Assembly (NCBI RefSeq): GCF_002934065.1
Contig: NZ_CP018049.1
Span: 3,966,501-4,030,500, forward strand
Source of the DNA: Pseudomonas orientalis
Lineage (GTDB): Bacteria; Pseudomonadota; Gammaproteobacteria; Pseudomonadales; Pseudomonadaceae
DNA: 64,000 nucleotides
Direction of reading: 5' to 3'
The translations under genes were made by a program, and so were the position numbers. Shown here piece after piece: positions 17,297-25,923 of this stretch. The notes under the pieces were generated by a model. It made no database searches and had not been told where the DNA came from. It saw only the letters and a list, made by a program, of their open reading frames with translations. The stretch's first letter is position 1, and every line of letters begins with the position of its first letter.

Positions 17297-18007
17297 TCAT
17301 TCGCCGGAAAATCGATCGCGGCTATTGGTCAGATGCAGCACCATTGCCGCCCGCGCCGCATCCGAGTCCTGGCGCTTGATTGCATTGAAGATCGCCTCAT
17401 GCTCCAGGCTCGCCAGTTGACCCAGCCTGGCAAAATCCGCCCCGCCGCGCTCGTCAGCCTTGACCTGGGTGCGGGGGATCATCGCGGCGCCCAGGTGCTG
17501 CATGATTTCACTGAAAAACGTATTGCCGGTGGCTTCGGCGATCAGTTGGTGGAAGCGCTTGTCGTCTTCCACGCAGCTGTCGTTGTTGGCCAGGCAGGCC
17601 TGATAGTCGTCCAGCGCCTGGCGCATATGGGCCAGTTGCGCGTCGGTACGGCGCAACGCGGCCAACGCCACCGCCTGCACCTCCAGACCCAGGCGCAGTT
17701 CCAGCATGTGGCGCACGCTGGCGACGGTGTCGACGTGCAGGCGCAGACCCTGCCGAGCGTGTTGCTCCAGCACGAACGTGCCGATGCCGTGCCGCGTCTC
17801 CACCAGCCCCGACGCCTGCAGCTTGGAGATGGCTTCGCGTACCACCGTGCGGCTCACCCCATGCTCAAGCACGATGGTGGATTCGGACGGCAGTTTTTCG
17901 CCCGGCTTGAGCTGGCCGAGCAGGATGCGCTGAGTCAGCGCATCGACCACGCCCTGGGCCAGGTTGGTGGAGCGTCGGCGCACGGGAGGTGCGTTTTCAA
18001 TGGGCAT
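17297..18007 (-). CDS. FadR/GntR family transcriptional regulator
   Basis: 236 residues from the ATG at 18007. The N-terminal winged helix is typical GntR (LPSESTIVLEHGVSRTVVREAISKL followed by VETRHGIGTFV), and the C-terminal all-helical FCD ligand domain carries the metal-binding pattern with HQLIAEATGN and HEAIFNAIKRQD. It is divergent from gudP-gudD, so it most likely represses the D-glucarate genes and is released by glucarate or a breakdown product. An 11-base repeat that could be its operator occurs twice in the intergenic region. trmK follows on the same strand. Confidence 0.85.
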   Translation of the reverse strand: MPIENAPPVRRRSTNLAQGVVDALTQRILLGQLKPGEKLPSESTIVLEHGVSRTVVREAISKLQASGLVETRHGIGTFVLEQHARQGLRLHVDTVASVRHMLELRLGLEVQAVALAALRRTDAQLAHMRQALDDYQACLANNDSCVEDDKRFHQLIAEATGNTFFSEIMQHLGAAMIPRTQVKADERGGADFARLGQLASLEHEAIFNAIKRQDSDAARAAMVLHLTNSRDRFSGE

Positions 18008-18088
18008 CGCTAAGGGTCCACGGGGTTGGGCTGGTGGGAGCTTAACATCCCGTTCACCGACGACGCCGAGTTGATTCAAGAGACAGTC

Positions 18089-18277
18089 AACTTGTATGAC
18101 AACCAAACTGATAGACCGCTATTCCGCCCCGAAACATCCTGCCGACCGAGCCGTGCTCCGATGATAGAAAACCCCTAATAGCACGAGTAAATAACCAAAA
18201 TATCATTCCACCCGCGCCTTTATGAGAACAAATACTCATTGCGGCGCATTGCGATTTTCAAAAAACAACTTGTATGA
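18089..18277. promoter_or_regulatory. Divergent control region with candidate GntR operators
   Basis: The 11-mer AACTTGTATGA occurs at 18089-18099 and again at 18267-18277. The first copy continues as TTGTATGACAA (18092-18102), a TTGT-N3-ACAA palindrome like FadR-subfamily operators. The second copy covers the upstream ATG at 18274, supporting a later start for gudP. The 326 bases from 18008 to 18333 hold no other gene. Confidence 0.45.
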
Positions 18278-18333
18278 TGTCTGGCAACAAAACCACAACC
18301 CGCATAAAAACAAATCAGGGGGCGTTTTCCATC

Positions 18334-19695
18334 GTGAACCATTCCAGCCATGCATCCGCTGCACCAGAAACCGACTCGGTGCTCACCCGCGCCGTGAGCA
18401 AAGTGAAGGGCCATGTGCTCCCGCTGTTCGTGGTCATGTTCATCCTCAACTACATCGACCGGGTCAATATCGGCTTCGTGCGCACGCACATGGAGCACGA
18501 CCTGGGCATCGGCGCGGCGGCCTATGGCTTCGGCGCCGGGCTGTTCTTCATCGGCTACGCGCTGTTTGAAGTGCCGTCCAACATGCTGCTGCAAAAGGTC
18601 GGCGCACGCATCTGGCTGACCCGCATCATGTTCACCTGGGGCATCGTCGCCACGCTGATGGCGTTCATCCAGAACGAAACCCACTTCTACATCCTGCGTT
18701 TTTTGCTGGGTGTGGCTGAAGCAGGCTTCTTTCCCGGGGTGATCTACTACTTCACGCGCTGGTTGCCCGGGGTTGAGCGCGGCAAGGCCATTGCGATCTT
18801 CCTCAGCGGTTCTGCGGTGGCGTCATTGATCTCGGGCCCGCTGTCGGGTGCGCTGTTACAGATCGAAGGCTTCGGCTTGCACGGCTGGCAATGGATGTTC
18901 GCCATCGAAGGCCTGGCCTCGGTGGCGCTGGGCTTCTTTGTGTGGTTCTGGCTGGACTCCAAGCCCCATGACGCCAAGTGGCTGAGCCGCGAAGAACAGG
19001 ATGCGCTGGTTGCGGCCATTGATCAGGAACAGCGTGACCGCGAAGCCCTGACCACGGTCAAACCGACCCTCGGCAAACTGCTCAAGGACCGTCAGATCCT
19101 GCTGTTCTGCGTGTTGTATTTCTTCATCCAACTGACGATTTATGCAGCAACGTTCTGGCTGCCGAGCATCATCAAGAAGATGGGTGACCTGAGTGATATA
19201 CAAGTGGGCTTCTTCAACTCGATTCCCTGGCTGATCTCGATCATCGCCATGTACGCCTTCGCAACGCTGTCCGGCAAGTTCAAGTTCCAACAGGCGTGGG
19301 TCGCGGCAGCCTTGTTGATCGCAGCGGCCGGGATGTTCATGTCCACCACGGGCGGGCCGATCTTCGCGTTCGTGGCGATCTGCTTTGCGGCCATCGGTTT
19401 CAAATCCGCGTCTTCGTTGTTCTGGCCGATTCCCCAGGGCTACCTGGACGTGCGCATCGCCGCTGCAGTGATCGCGCTGATCAATTCCATCGGCAACCTG
19501 GGCGGCTTCGTCGCCCCCACCACCTTTGGCTTCCTGGAGCAAACCACCGGCTCGATCCAGGGCGGGCTTTACGGCCTGGCCGGCACCTCGGTGCTCGCGG
19601 CCGTCCTGGTGTTCTTCGCCAGGACCTCACCTTGCGCCGGGCTGATGTCGCCCGGCATTGCGCCCACCGCCAACGCCATCAGCAAACCTCTTTGA
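18334..19695 (+). CDS. gudP: MFS glucarate/galactarate transporter
   Basis: An anion:cation-symporter-type MFS protein of about 453 residues from the GTG at 18334; an ATG at 18274 is in frame but overlaps a candidate operator and lacks a ribosome site. TM1 carries NYIDRVNIGFVRTHM and TM5 RFLLGVAEAGFFPGVIYYFTRWLP, both signatures of the hexuronate/glucarate porters (GudP, GarP). The last ~25 residues look non-conserved. It is followed 19 bases later by glucarate dehydratase, which supports D-glucarate as its substrate. Inner membrane, proton-coupled import. Confidence 0.85.
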   Translation: MNHSSHASAAPETDSVLTRAVSKVKGHVLPLFVVMFILNYIDRVNIGFVRTHMEHDLGIGAAAYGFGAGLFFIGYALFEVPSNMLLQKVGARIWLTRIMFTWGIVATLMAFIQNETHFYILRFLLGVAEAGFFPGVIYYFTRWLPGVERGKAIAIFLSGSAVASLISGPLSGALLQIEGFGLHGWQWMFAIEGLASVALGFFVWFWLDSKPHDAKWLSREEQDALVAAIDQEQRDREALTTVKPTLGKLLKDRQILLFCVLYFFIQLTIYAATFWLPSIIKKMGDLSDIQVGFFNSIPWLISIIAMYAFATLSGKFKFQQAWVAAALLIAAAGMFMSTTGGPIFAFVAICFAAIGFKSASSLFWPIPQGYLDVRIAAAVIALINSIGNLGGFVAPTTFGFLEQTTGSIQGGLYGLAGTSVLAAVLVFFARTSPCAGLMSPGIAPTANAISKPL

Positions 19696-19714
19696 GCGTA
19701 TTAAGGACCTTGCC

Positions 19715-21040
19715 ATGAATACTCCCGTCATCACCCATTTCGACGTCATCCCGGTCGCCGGTCACGACAGCATGCTGCTGAATCTCAGCGGCGCCCACGG
19801 CCCTTACTTCACGCGCAATATCGTGATCCTCAAGGACAGCAGCGGCAACACCGGCGTGGGTGAAGTGCCCGGCGGCGAGCGCATCCGCGAAACCCTGGAG
19901 GACGCGCGCAGCCTGGTGATCGGCCAGCCGATCGGTCAGTACCAGCGCATCCTCAACCAGATGCGCAGCACCTTTGCTTCCAGGGATGCTGCCGGCCGTG
20001 GGCTGCAAACCTTTGACCTGCGTATCACCATTCACGCCGTTACCGCGATGGAGGCGGCGCTGCTCGACTTGCTCGGTCAGTTCCTCGAGGTGCCGGTGGC
20101 CGCTCTGCTGGGCGAGGGGCAGCAACGCGATGCGGTGAAGATGCTCGGTTACCTGTTCTACGTCGGCGACCGCACCGCCACGGACCTGGCCTACCGCAAC
20201 GAGGCAGAATCCGATGACGACTGGTTGCGCCTGCGCCATGAGAAAGCCCTGACGGCCGACGCTGTGGTGCGCCTGGCCGAAGCCGCCAAGGCCCGATACG
20301 GCTTCAACGACTTCAAGCTCAAGGGCGGTGTTTTGAGTGGCGATGCCGAGATCGAAGCGGTCACCGCCCTGGCCGAGCGCTTCCCGGACGCGCGCATCAC
20401 CCTCGACCCGAACGGTGCCTGGTCACTCAAGGAAGCCATCCGTTTGTGCCGCGACCAGCATCACGTCCTGGCCTACGCCGAAGACCCCTGCGGCGCGGAA
20501 AACGGCTATTCGGGCCGCGAAGTCATGGCCGAATTCCGTCGTGCAACAGGCCTTAAAACCGCCACCAACATGATCGCCACCGACTGGCGCGAAATGGGCC
20601 ACGCCATTCAGTTGCAATCGGTGGACATTCCCCTCGCCGACCCGCACTTCTGGACGATGCAAGGCTCGGTGCGCGTGGCGCAGATGTGCCACGAATGGGG
20701 CCTGACCTGGGGCTCGCACTCCAATAATCACTTCGATATTTCCCTGGCCATGTTCACTCAGGTAGCGGCAGCGGCGCCGGGCGAGATCACCGCGATCGAC
20801 ACCCACTGGATCTGGCAGGACGGCCAACGCCTGACCCGGGAGCCGCTGAAGATCGAAGGCGGCTACGTGAAAGTGCCGGCCAAGCCTGGCCTCGGGGTGG
20901 ATATCGACATGGATGCCGTGGCCAAGGCCCACGAACTGTACAAAAGCATGGGCCTGGGCGCGCGGGATGACAGCGTGGCGATGCAGTTCCTGGTTCCGGG
21001 ATGGCGCTTCAACAACAAGCAGCCTTGCCTGGTGCGGTAA
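19715..21040 (+). CDS. gudD: Glucarate dehydratase
   Basis: 441 residues from the ATG at 19715 (AAGGA eight bases upstream). It is an enolase-superfamily enzyme that removes water from D-glucarate to give 5-keto-4-deoxy-D-glucarate. Visible family features: FKLKGGVLSGDAE (the KxK catalytic base motif), ITLDPNGAWSL and YAEDPCGAENGYSGRE (metal-binding Asp and Glu), TNMIATDWRE (Asn metal ligand), and WGSHSNNHFDISLAMFTQ with the catalytic His. The length matches E. coli GudD. It forms an operon with gudP. The downstream aldolase and dehydrogenase are not here. Confidence 0.92.
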   Translation: MNTPVITHFDVIPVAGHDSMLLNLSGAHGPYFTRNIVILKDSSGNTGVGEVPGGERIRETLEDARSLVIGQPIGQYQRILNQMRSTFASRDAAGRGLQTFDLRITIHAVTAMEAALLDLLGQFLEVPVAALLGEGQQRDAVKMLGYLFYVGDRTATDLAYRNEAESDDDWLRLRHEKALTADAVVRLAEAAKARYGFNDFKLKGGVLSGDAEIEAVTALAERFPDARITLDPNGAWSLKEAIRLCRDQHHVLAYAEDPCGAENGYSGREVMAEFRRATGLKTATNMIATDWREMGHAIQLQSVDIPLADPHFWTMQGSVRVAQMCHEWGLTWGSHSNNHFDISLAMFTQVAAAAPGEITAIDTHWIWQDGQRLTREPLKIEGGYVKVPAKPGLGVDIDMDAVAKAHELYKSMGLGARDDSVAMQFLVPGWRFNNKQPCLVR

Positions 21041-21051
21041 AGCCAGTTTAT

Positions 21052-21078
21052 GCGGGAGCGAGCTGGCTCGTTCCTGCC
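21052..21078. terminator. Inverted repeat between convergent genes
   Basis: A GC-rich imperfect stem (GGAGCGAGC, two-base loop, GCTCGTTCC) lies 12 bases after the gudD stop and before the convergent antitoxin gene's end. There is no T-run, so it is either a REP-like 3'-end stabiliser or a factor-assisted terminator. Confidence 0.45.
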
Positions 21079-21094
21079 AATGGCATGCCCGGCA

Positions 21095-21451
21095 TTAAGG
21101 TCTGTGGGCCTTTTTGCTCACAATCGGCTGCACCGTCAGCTCCACCCCCAACGCCACCATCAACTTCTGGATCGTCTCATAGCGCGTCTTGGATCCGCCC
21201 TTAAGGGTTTTATAAAGACTTTCCCGATTAACCCCCGCCGCCTCGGCCACTTTGTTCACACCCTGGGCCTTGGCGACTTCAGCCAGTGCTTTCATAAGGA
21301 TCTGCGGGTCTTGGGCCTTCATGCTCTGCGCAAGATAGGCACTGATGGTCTCCGGACTGTCGAGAAAGCGCGAAGCTTCGTAGACGCGGGTACCGGATGT
21401 ATCAAGGTCGAGGATTGGCATGTCCTCGGGTTTGAATGTCGATTCGCTCAT
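21095..21451 (-). CDS. Antitoxin, HI1420-type helix-turn-helix
   Basis: A 118-residue protein with the layout of the downstream antidote family typified by HI1420: an N-terminal ~40 residues with LDSPETISAYLAQSM, then a helix-turn-helix (VNKVAEAAGVNRESLYKTL) and LMVALGVELTVQP. It should bind and neutralise the toxin encoded just upstream and repress the operon. The ATG follows the toxin stop after one base, so translation is coupled. The N-terminus is somewhat longer than usual. Confidence 0.85.
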   Translation of the reverse strand: MSESTFKPEDMPILDLDTSGTRVYEASRFLDSPETISAYLAQSMKAQDPQILMKALAEVAKAQGVNKVAEAAGVNRESLYKTLKGGSKTRYETIQKLMVALGVELTVQPIVSKKAHRP

Positions 21452-21452
21452 T

Positions 21453-21755
21453 TCATCTACCTCTCAGGGCATCGAGGATTTCTTTTGCCCGTCTGATTGC
21501 TCTTTTTTGATCGGTTTTATCGCCGCCCCATAACATCAGGTAAGCGGCGATGCCCGTGCGTACAAAATAGATCCTGTAGCCTGGCCCGACAAAAACACGC
21601 ATTTCGCTCAGGCCGTCGCCGACAGGGGCGCAATCACCAAAATTGTTCTCTTCGGCTCGATCCAGACGCGCCAGCACCGCCGTCTTTCCGCAAATATCCT
21701 TCATGCCGTCGAGCCATGCATCGAACTCGGGCGTCCTGCCGATCGTATTGGTCAC
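21453..21755 (-). CDS. Toxin, RelE/ParE superfamily, HI1419-type
   Basis: A 100-residue basic protein from a GTG at 21755. Family marks are TPEFDAWLDGMKD near the start, FGDCAPVGDGLSEMRVFVGPGYRIYFVR in the middle and LWGGDKTDQKRAIRRAKEIL at the end, the Lys-rich helix typical of this killer-protein family. It is placed first in the operon, with the antitoxin second, as in the HI1419/HI1420 family. The likely action is mRNA cleavage at the ribosome, by family analogy. An inverted repeat upstream looks like the autoregulatory operator. Confidence 0.85.
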   Translation of the reverse strand: MTNTIGRTPEFDAWLDGMKDICGKTAVLARLDRAEENNFGDCAPVGDGLSEMRVFVGPGYRIYFVRTGIAAYLMLWGGDKTDQKRAIRRAKEILDALRGR

Positions 21756-21765
21756 AGATTCACAT

Positions 21766-21790
21766 GTAGCCTACTGGCTACTACTTGTAG
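21766..21790. promoter_or_regulatory. Toxin-antitoxin operator palindromes
   Basis: GTAGCCTACTGGCTAC (21766-21781) is a perfect inverted repeat with a four-base centre, immediately followed by an overlapping CTAC-TT-GTAG palindrome (21781-21790). They start 11 bases upstream of the toxin's GTG, the expected position for autorepression by the antitoxin. Confidence 0.6.
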
Positions 21791-21950
21791 ATGCCAGTGA
21801 ATTTTTATTCCGTTGAGAGCCGCAAGAAAAAATCCTAGACCAGCATCCGCGCAGGCAGCCGGACGATACTATTAGCGCTTGTTTCGCTGCGCTCCCTCCA
21901 AACAATCCCGACCTGAAGCCCAATCAGGCGGCGCATCGCGATCGGGGCAC

Positions 21951-22084
21951 AGGTATCTACACAACGTTGTAGCGCCCAACGCTAACCCGCTAACCACGAT
22001 GCGCAGCGAGTCGCTCTTGATCTTGATCTGCTTTTGATCTTGATCTCAGGCGCCCCGTTAAACCACGCTGGCCGAACGCAGGCT
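21951..22084. repeat. Dispersed ~130-bp repeat, copy 2
   Basis: The second copy of the repeat at 13247-13368, in the same orientation. It carries a few extra TGATCTTGATC-type units relative to copy 1. The gene-free stretch 21791-22279 contains this repeat and the REP that follows, and nothing else that I can identify. Confidence 0.75.
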
Positions 22085-22162
22085 TGGGAGCCCTAAGTGG
22101 CCGTTACCTGAATAATGGATATGTACTCGGTCCAATCCAACATCCCGGCCAGCCCAGAGGCC

Positions 22163-22190
22163 GCCATCGGGGGCAAGCCCCCTCCCACAT
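22163..22190 (+). repeat. REP element
   Basis: Same palindromic REP sequence as at 13471-13497 (GGGGGCAAGCCCCC core then TCCCACAT), 90 bases upstream of the hexapeptide-repeat protein gene. Confidence 0.8.
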
Positions 22191-22279
22191 CGCGCCTTGC
22201 GCGCCATTAGCCAAATCCGGGGCAGACCATTATAAGATATGGCCTGAACCCGCCTTCTCACGCACCGGAAAAACTCTCC

Positions 22280-22891
22280 ATGAAGCTCCCTGAGATCAGC
22301 ACATTCATTGCGCAATGGCCCTCGCTTGACCTGGGCCCTATCGCCGCCTGGCGGGTGACGCAGGACTGCGAAAACCACGTCCAGGCCTTGCTTTCACGCC
22401 TCGGCGCAGGCTACCGCCGTCACGCAAACTGCGCCATCCATGAAAGCGCCACCGTCGAAGAAGGCGCTGTGCTGAAGGGGCCGAACATCATCGGTGAAGG
22501 CTCGTTCGTCGCCGCAGGCGCCTACCTGCGTGGCGGCGTTTATCTGGGCAAACACTGCATCGTGGGCCCAAGCTGCGAGCTGAAAAGCAGCTTCATGCTT
22601 GATGCAAGCAAGCTGGCGCATTTCAACTTTGTCGGCGATTCGGTGATCGGCGAAGGCGTCAATATTGAAGCCGGTGCAATCATCGCCAACTACCGTAACG
22701 AACTGGATGGCGCGGCTATCAGAATCCGCTATGCCGATGCCGTCATTGAGACGGGCGTGAACAAATTCGGCGCCCTGGTAGGCGATGGCTGCAAGATTGG
22801 CGCAAACGCAGTGATAGCTCCCGGCGCACTCTTGCAGCCCAACAGCCGTATTCCGCGCTTGGGGTTGATTGATCAGTTCGCCTACGACTAA
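22280..22891 (+). CDS. Left-handed beta-helix (hexapeptide repeat) transferase-like protein
   Basis: A 203-residue cytoplasmic protein whose residues ~55-195 consist of hexapeptide repeats (for example ATVEEGAVLKGPNIIGEGSFVAAGAYLRGG), forming a left-handed parallel beta-helix. It resembles the C-terminal acetyltransferase half of GlmU, including GANAVIAPGALL near the end, but has no uridylyltransferase domain. Nucleotide-sugar or small-molecule acyl transfer is the likely role; the substrate is unknown. No operon partner is evident, although the hydrolase gene follows 99 bases later. Confidence 0.75.
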   Translation: MKLPEISTFIAQWPSLDLGPIAAWRVTQDCENHVQALLSRLGAGYRRHANCAIHESATVEEGAVLKGPNIIGEGSFVAAGAYLRGGVYLGKHCIVGPSCELKSSFMLDASKLAHFNFVGDSVIGEGVNIEAGAIIANYRNELDGAAIRIRYADAVIETGVNKFGALVGDGCKIGANAVIAPGALLQPNSRIPRLGLIDQFAYD

Positions 22892-22990
22892 GCAGCGGCA
22901 TCGCGGAAGAGTGATCACGCCACTTGCGCGCTACCCAAACTGCCCGTTTCAGATCATGCTGCGCCGCTCACTTCAAGGACGAAAAAACCA

Positions 22991-24019
22991 GTGAAAATCA
23001 CCCTCGCCGCCTTGCTCCTGATTGGTCTGATCACTCCCGCATTCGCCAACGACAACCCCATCGGTTTCAAAAGCACCACCCTGCCCGACGCACGCAACCA
23101 GCGCGCGCTGGAAATGGCCGTCTGGTACCCCACGGCAATCAGAACCGCTCCCCGGTTGATCCGAGACGACGCGGTGTTCTTCGGCGCCCTGGCCGTGCCC
23201 GATGCGCCGCCGACCGGCGGTGAGCACCCGTTGGTGGTGCTTTCCCACGGCTATCGCGGCAATTGGGGCAATCAGATGTGGCTGGCGAGTGCGCTGGCGC
23301 GGCAGGGTTATATTGTGGCGGCGGTGAATCATCCGGGCACCACCACCAAGGATCGCAGTGCAGACGCAGCGGCGCAGTTATGGCAACGGCCCAAAGACCT
23401 GAGCCGCGCCATCGATGCGGTGCTTGCGCAGCCAACGCAATTTGGCGCGGTGGCGCAACACCGGATTGCGGCGGTGGGCCATTCTCTCGGTGGCTGGACG
23501 GTGCTGGAAATCGCCGGTGCGCGTTTCGATGCGGATCTGTTCGCCCGGGACTGCCTGGCCCATCCCAAGTTGGGCGGTTGCATCGGCTACGCGCAAATGA
23601 ACCCTACCGGCGTTGCCGATGGCAAAGCCCAACTGGCCGCTGACTTAAGCGACAAGCGCGTTGCCGCCGTGGTGTCTTTGGACCTGGGCCTGTCGCGGGG
23701 GATGACCGATGCCAGCCTGGCCGCGCTGCCCGTGCCGGCGCTGGTGATTGCTGGAGGCGTGCCCTCGGAGGACATGGCTGTGGGGCTGGAGTCTGCCGAC
23801 TTGGCCAGGCGGCTGCCGAAAGCATCCACGCAGTACGTGGAAATCGGCGACGCGAGCCACTTCAGCTTTATGGCGCAGTGCAAACCCGGCGCGGCGGCGA
23901 TACTCGACGAGGAGGTGCCCGGTGACAGCATGATTTGCCGAGACAGCGAGGCCGGAAGGTCCAGGGCGCAGATTCAGCAACAGGTGATCACGCTGATCAG
24001 CGCGTTCCTCGCACATTGA
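22991..24019 (+). CDS. Secreted alpha/beta hydrolase (dienelactone hydrolase / PAF-acetylhydrolase-like)
   Basis: 342 residues from a GTG with AGGA upstream. There is an N-terminal signal peptide (residues 1-19, cut after AFA). The alpha/beta hydrolase fold shows the oxyanion strand VVLSHGYRGNWG and the nucleophile elbow GHSLGGW with S165, followed by late GDASHFSF with the catalytic His. Periplasmic lipase/esterase-type activity is expected. Many Pseudomonas carry such proteins with unknown substrates. Confidence 0.8.
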   Translation: MKITLAALLLIGLITPAFANDNPIGFKSTTLPDARNQRALEMAVWYPTAIRTAPRLIRDDAVFFGALAVPDAPPTGGEHPLVVLSHGYRGNWGNQMWLASALARQGYIVAAVNHPGTTTKDRSADAAAQLWQRPKDLSRAIDAVLAQPTQFGAVAQHRIAAVGHSLGGWTVLEIAGARFDADLFARDCLAHPKLGGCIGYAQMNPTGVADGKAQLAADLSDKRVAAVVSLDLGLSRGMTDASLAALPVPALVIAGGVPSEDMAVGLESADLARRLPKASTQYVEIGDASHFSFMAQCKPGAAAILDEEVPGDSMICRDSEAGRSRAQIQQQVITLISAFLAH

Positions 24020-24107
24020 TCATGTGGCATCCCTGGCGGGTAAACCTTTCAATCCGCGTTTTTTATAGCTGGTATCATTCGCGCCTTTACCTGCCAGGCC
24101 AACGCAC

Positions 24108-24278
24108 ATGAACCGCCAGAAAAAACTCCAGCAGCTTTTCAAGGCCAAAGCCAAGAAGGCCAACGCCAAACTGGCGCCGAAGAGCAAAGATAAATACATC
24201 AGCAAGGCGGACCGTTTGAAGCTGGAAGCCGAGGCTGCTCAAGCCCCAATCACGCCCGCCGAGACGCCTGCTCAATAA
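24108..24278 (+). CDS. Small basic DUF2986-type protein
   Basis: A 56-residue protein that is easy to miss. It begins MNRQKKLQQLFKAKAKKANA and continues with Lys-rich and then Glu/Ala/Pro-rich sequence, matching the DUF2986 family of short, highly charged gamma-proteobacterial proteins. It has no known function. Its last 29 bases overlap the 3' end of the convergent regulator gene. Confidence 0.7.
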   Translation: MNRQKKLQQLFKAKAKKANAKLAPKSKDKYISKADRLKLEAEAAQAPITPAETPAQ

Positions 24279-25245
24279 GGCGCATTGCCGACGGCGTGCC
24301 CGCTTCATATTTGCCCCAGATACGCCGCAGATGACGCGCCGAGCCAAAGCCTGCGCGCTCGGCAACGGTTTCGATGTCCAGGCTCGACGCCACCAGCAGC
24401 TCACGCGCCACGGCCAGGCGCAGACGGTGCAGGTAATCCAGCGGGCTGATGCCGACATGCTCGTGGAACAGGCGCGCCAGGTGGCGGCTGCCGGTGCAGG
24501 CCAGGCTCGCCATGCGGGTGACGGTCCAGGCCTCACAAGGGGCAGCGGCAATGGCGTCCTGTACGCGATGGACGGCCGGGTGCAGGTGATTGCGTCCGGT
24601 GATCCACGGCGATAACTGCGGGTCAGCGCCGCTGCGGCGCAGGTACACCACCATATCCCGCGCGACGGCGCATGCCAGTCTGGGCCCGGCGCGCTCGGCG
24701 ACCAGGTGCAGCATCATATCGATACCGGCTGTGATACCGGCGCTGCAACTGACCGGGCCATCGGTGACATACAGGCGGTTTTCCAGGACCCGTGCCCTGG
24801 GCGCCAGGGCCTGGAGGGTGGCACACAGCGCGTGGTGCGTGGTGCATTGGCGCCCGTCAAGCAGCCCGGCGCGTGCGGCCGTCAGTGCGCCGGCGCACAC
24901 GCATATCAAATGCTCGGCAGACGGCGCAAACACCGTTTGCAGCCACTGCACCAGGCTGTCGCTGGCGGATTCGAAGGCGCGCAGGCCGGCTTCGTCTCCC
25001 CTCATGCTCGAGCCCACCAACACCACCAGGGTGCCGGGCGCCAAACTGGCCGGCAAAGGTGCCAGCCCCGTCAACGGCAAGCCGATGGAGCTGTGCAGGG
25101 ACGGCACCGGGCTGACGTAGTGCAGCTCGAAATCCACCGCAGCCGGGTCATCCATCTGCGCGGCCAGGCGCAACACTTCGGCAGGCCCGGCCAGATCCAG
25201 CATCAGCACATTGGGCAACAACACGAACAGCACCGGCACGCTCAT
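24250..25245 (-). CDS. GlxA-type AraC family regulator
   Basis: 331 residues from the ATG at 25245. It has a DJ-1/PfpI-like N-terminal domain (VLFVLLPNVLMLDLAGPAEVLRLA, then CAGALTAARAGLLDGR) and a C-terminal AraC domain (CTGSRHLARLFHEHVGISPLDYLHRLRLAVARELL). The start lies within five bases of the upstream hydrolase stop, so the two form a translationally linked operon. By analogy the regulator may respond to the compound handled by the isochorismatase-like enzyme. The C-terminus overlaps the convergent DUF2986 gene. Confidence 0.85.
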   Translation of the reverse strand: MSVPVLFVLLPNVLMLDLAGPAEVLRLAAQMDDPAAVDFELHYVSPVPSLHSSIGLPLTGLAPLPASLAPGTLVVLVGSSMRGDEAGLRAFESASDSLVQWLQTVFAPSAEHLICVCAGALTAARAGLLDGRQCTTHHALCATLQALAPRARVLENRLYVTDGPVSCSAGITAGIDMMLHLVAERAGPRLACAVARDMVVYLRRSGADPQLSPWITGRNHLHPAVHRVQDAIAAAPCEAWTVTRMASLACTGSRHLARLFHEHVGISPLDYLHRLRLAVARELLVASSLDIETVAERAGFGSARHLRRIWGKYEAGTPSAMRLIEQASRRA

Positions 25246-25249
25246 TGGT

Positions 25250-25792
25250 TCACCCCGCCAATGCCTGGGCGACGGTGACGATGCGCGCAAACCGACCTTC
25301 CAGCACCAGCTCCGTACGCTCGCGAATCTCGGCTGGGGTGTACACCCGGCCGCTGCGTGCATGGGTCATCGGGAAGGTCAGCGTGGCCTCACTGACGAAG
25401 TCGACGCCAAAACCGCTGTCCGAGGCCTGCCGCGTGGTGGTCTCGCAGCACTGTTCGGTACGGATGCCGCTGATGATCAAACGGGTAACGCCCATCTCGA
25501 TGAGGCGCGCAGCCAACGGCGTACCGGCGAAGGCGCTGTGGTAGTGCTTATGGATGACCAACTGCGGATCGATCGCAAGCTCGCTCAATACCCTGACGTT
25601 ACCCGATGCCAGCGAAAAGTGGCCCTGGTCTTCCACATGAAACACCTGCACCACCGGGATACCTTGTTGAACGCAGCCATCGATAAGGGCCTGCTGGTTT
25701 TCCAGGTAGTTGGGCAGGTCGTTTTCGGACCAGTAAGGTGTGTGCAGGAATGAATGCTGGGCGTCGATTACGATCAGGGCTCTGCGGCTCAT
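25250..25792 (-). CDS. Isochorismatase-like cysteine hydrolase
   Basis: 180 residues, the usual length. The catalytic triad is present: D10 in LIVIDAQHSF, K82 in VIHKHYHSAF, and C115 in SGIRTEQCCETT. This superfamily hydrolyses amides such as nicotinamide, ureidoacrylate or N-carbamoylsarcosine, or vinyl ethers; the Cys form indicates amidase-type chemistry. It is the first gene of a two-gene operon with the GlxA-type regulator. Confidence 0.85.
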   Translation of the reverse strand: MSRRALIVIDAQHSFLHTPYWSENDLPNYLENQQALIDGCVQQGIPVVQVFHVEDQGHFSLASGNVRVLSELAIDPQLVIHKHYHSAFAGTPLAARLIEMGVTRLIISGIRTEQCCETTTRQASDSGFGVDFVSEATLTFPMTHARSGRVYTPAEIRERTELVLEGRFARIVTVAQALAG

Positions 25793-25923
25793 GGTAGGTC
25801 CTTCAAGGCTGATATGGGGGGCATCTGCAAACTATGCTAAAGCCCCTCGCAAGACAGCAACAGGTGCGAGACGGACCGACTCAGGACGGATTCGGACATA
25901 CCAGGAAACCTGCAATCGCTCGC

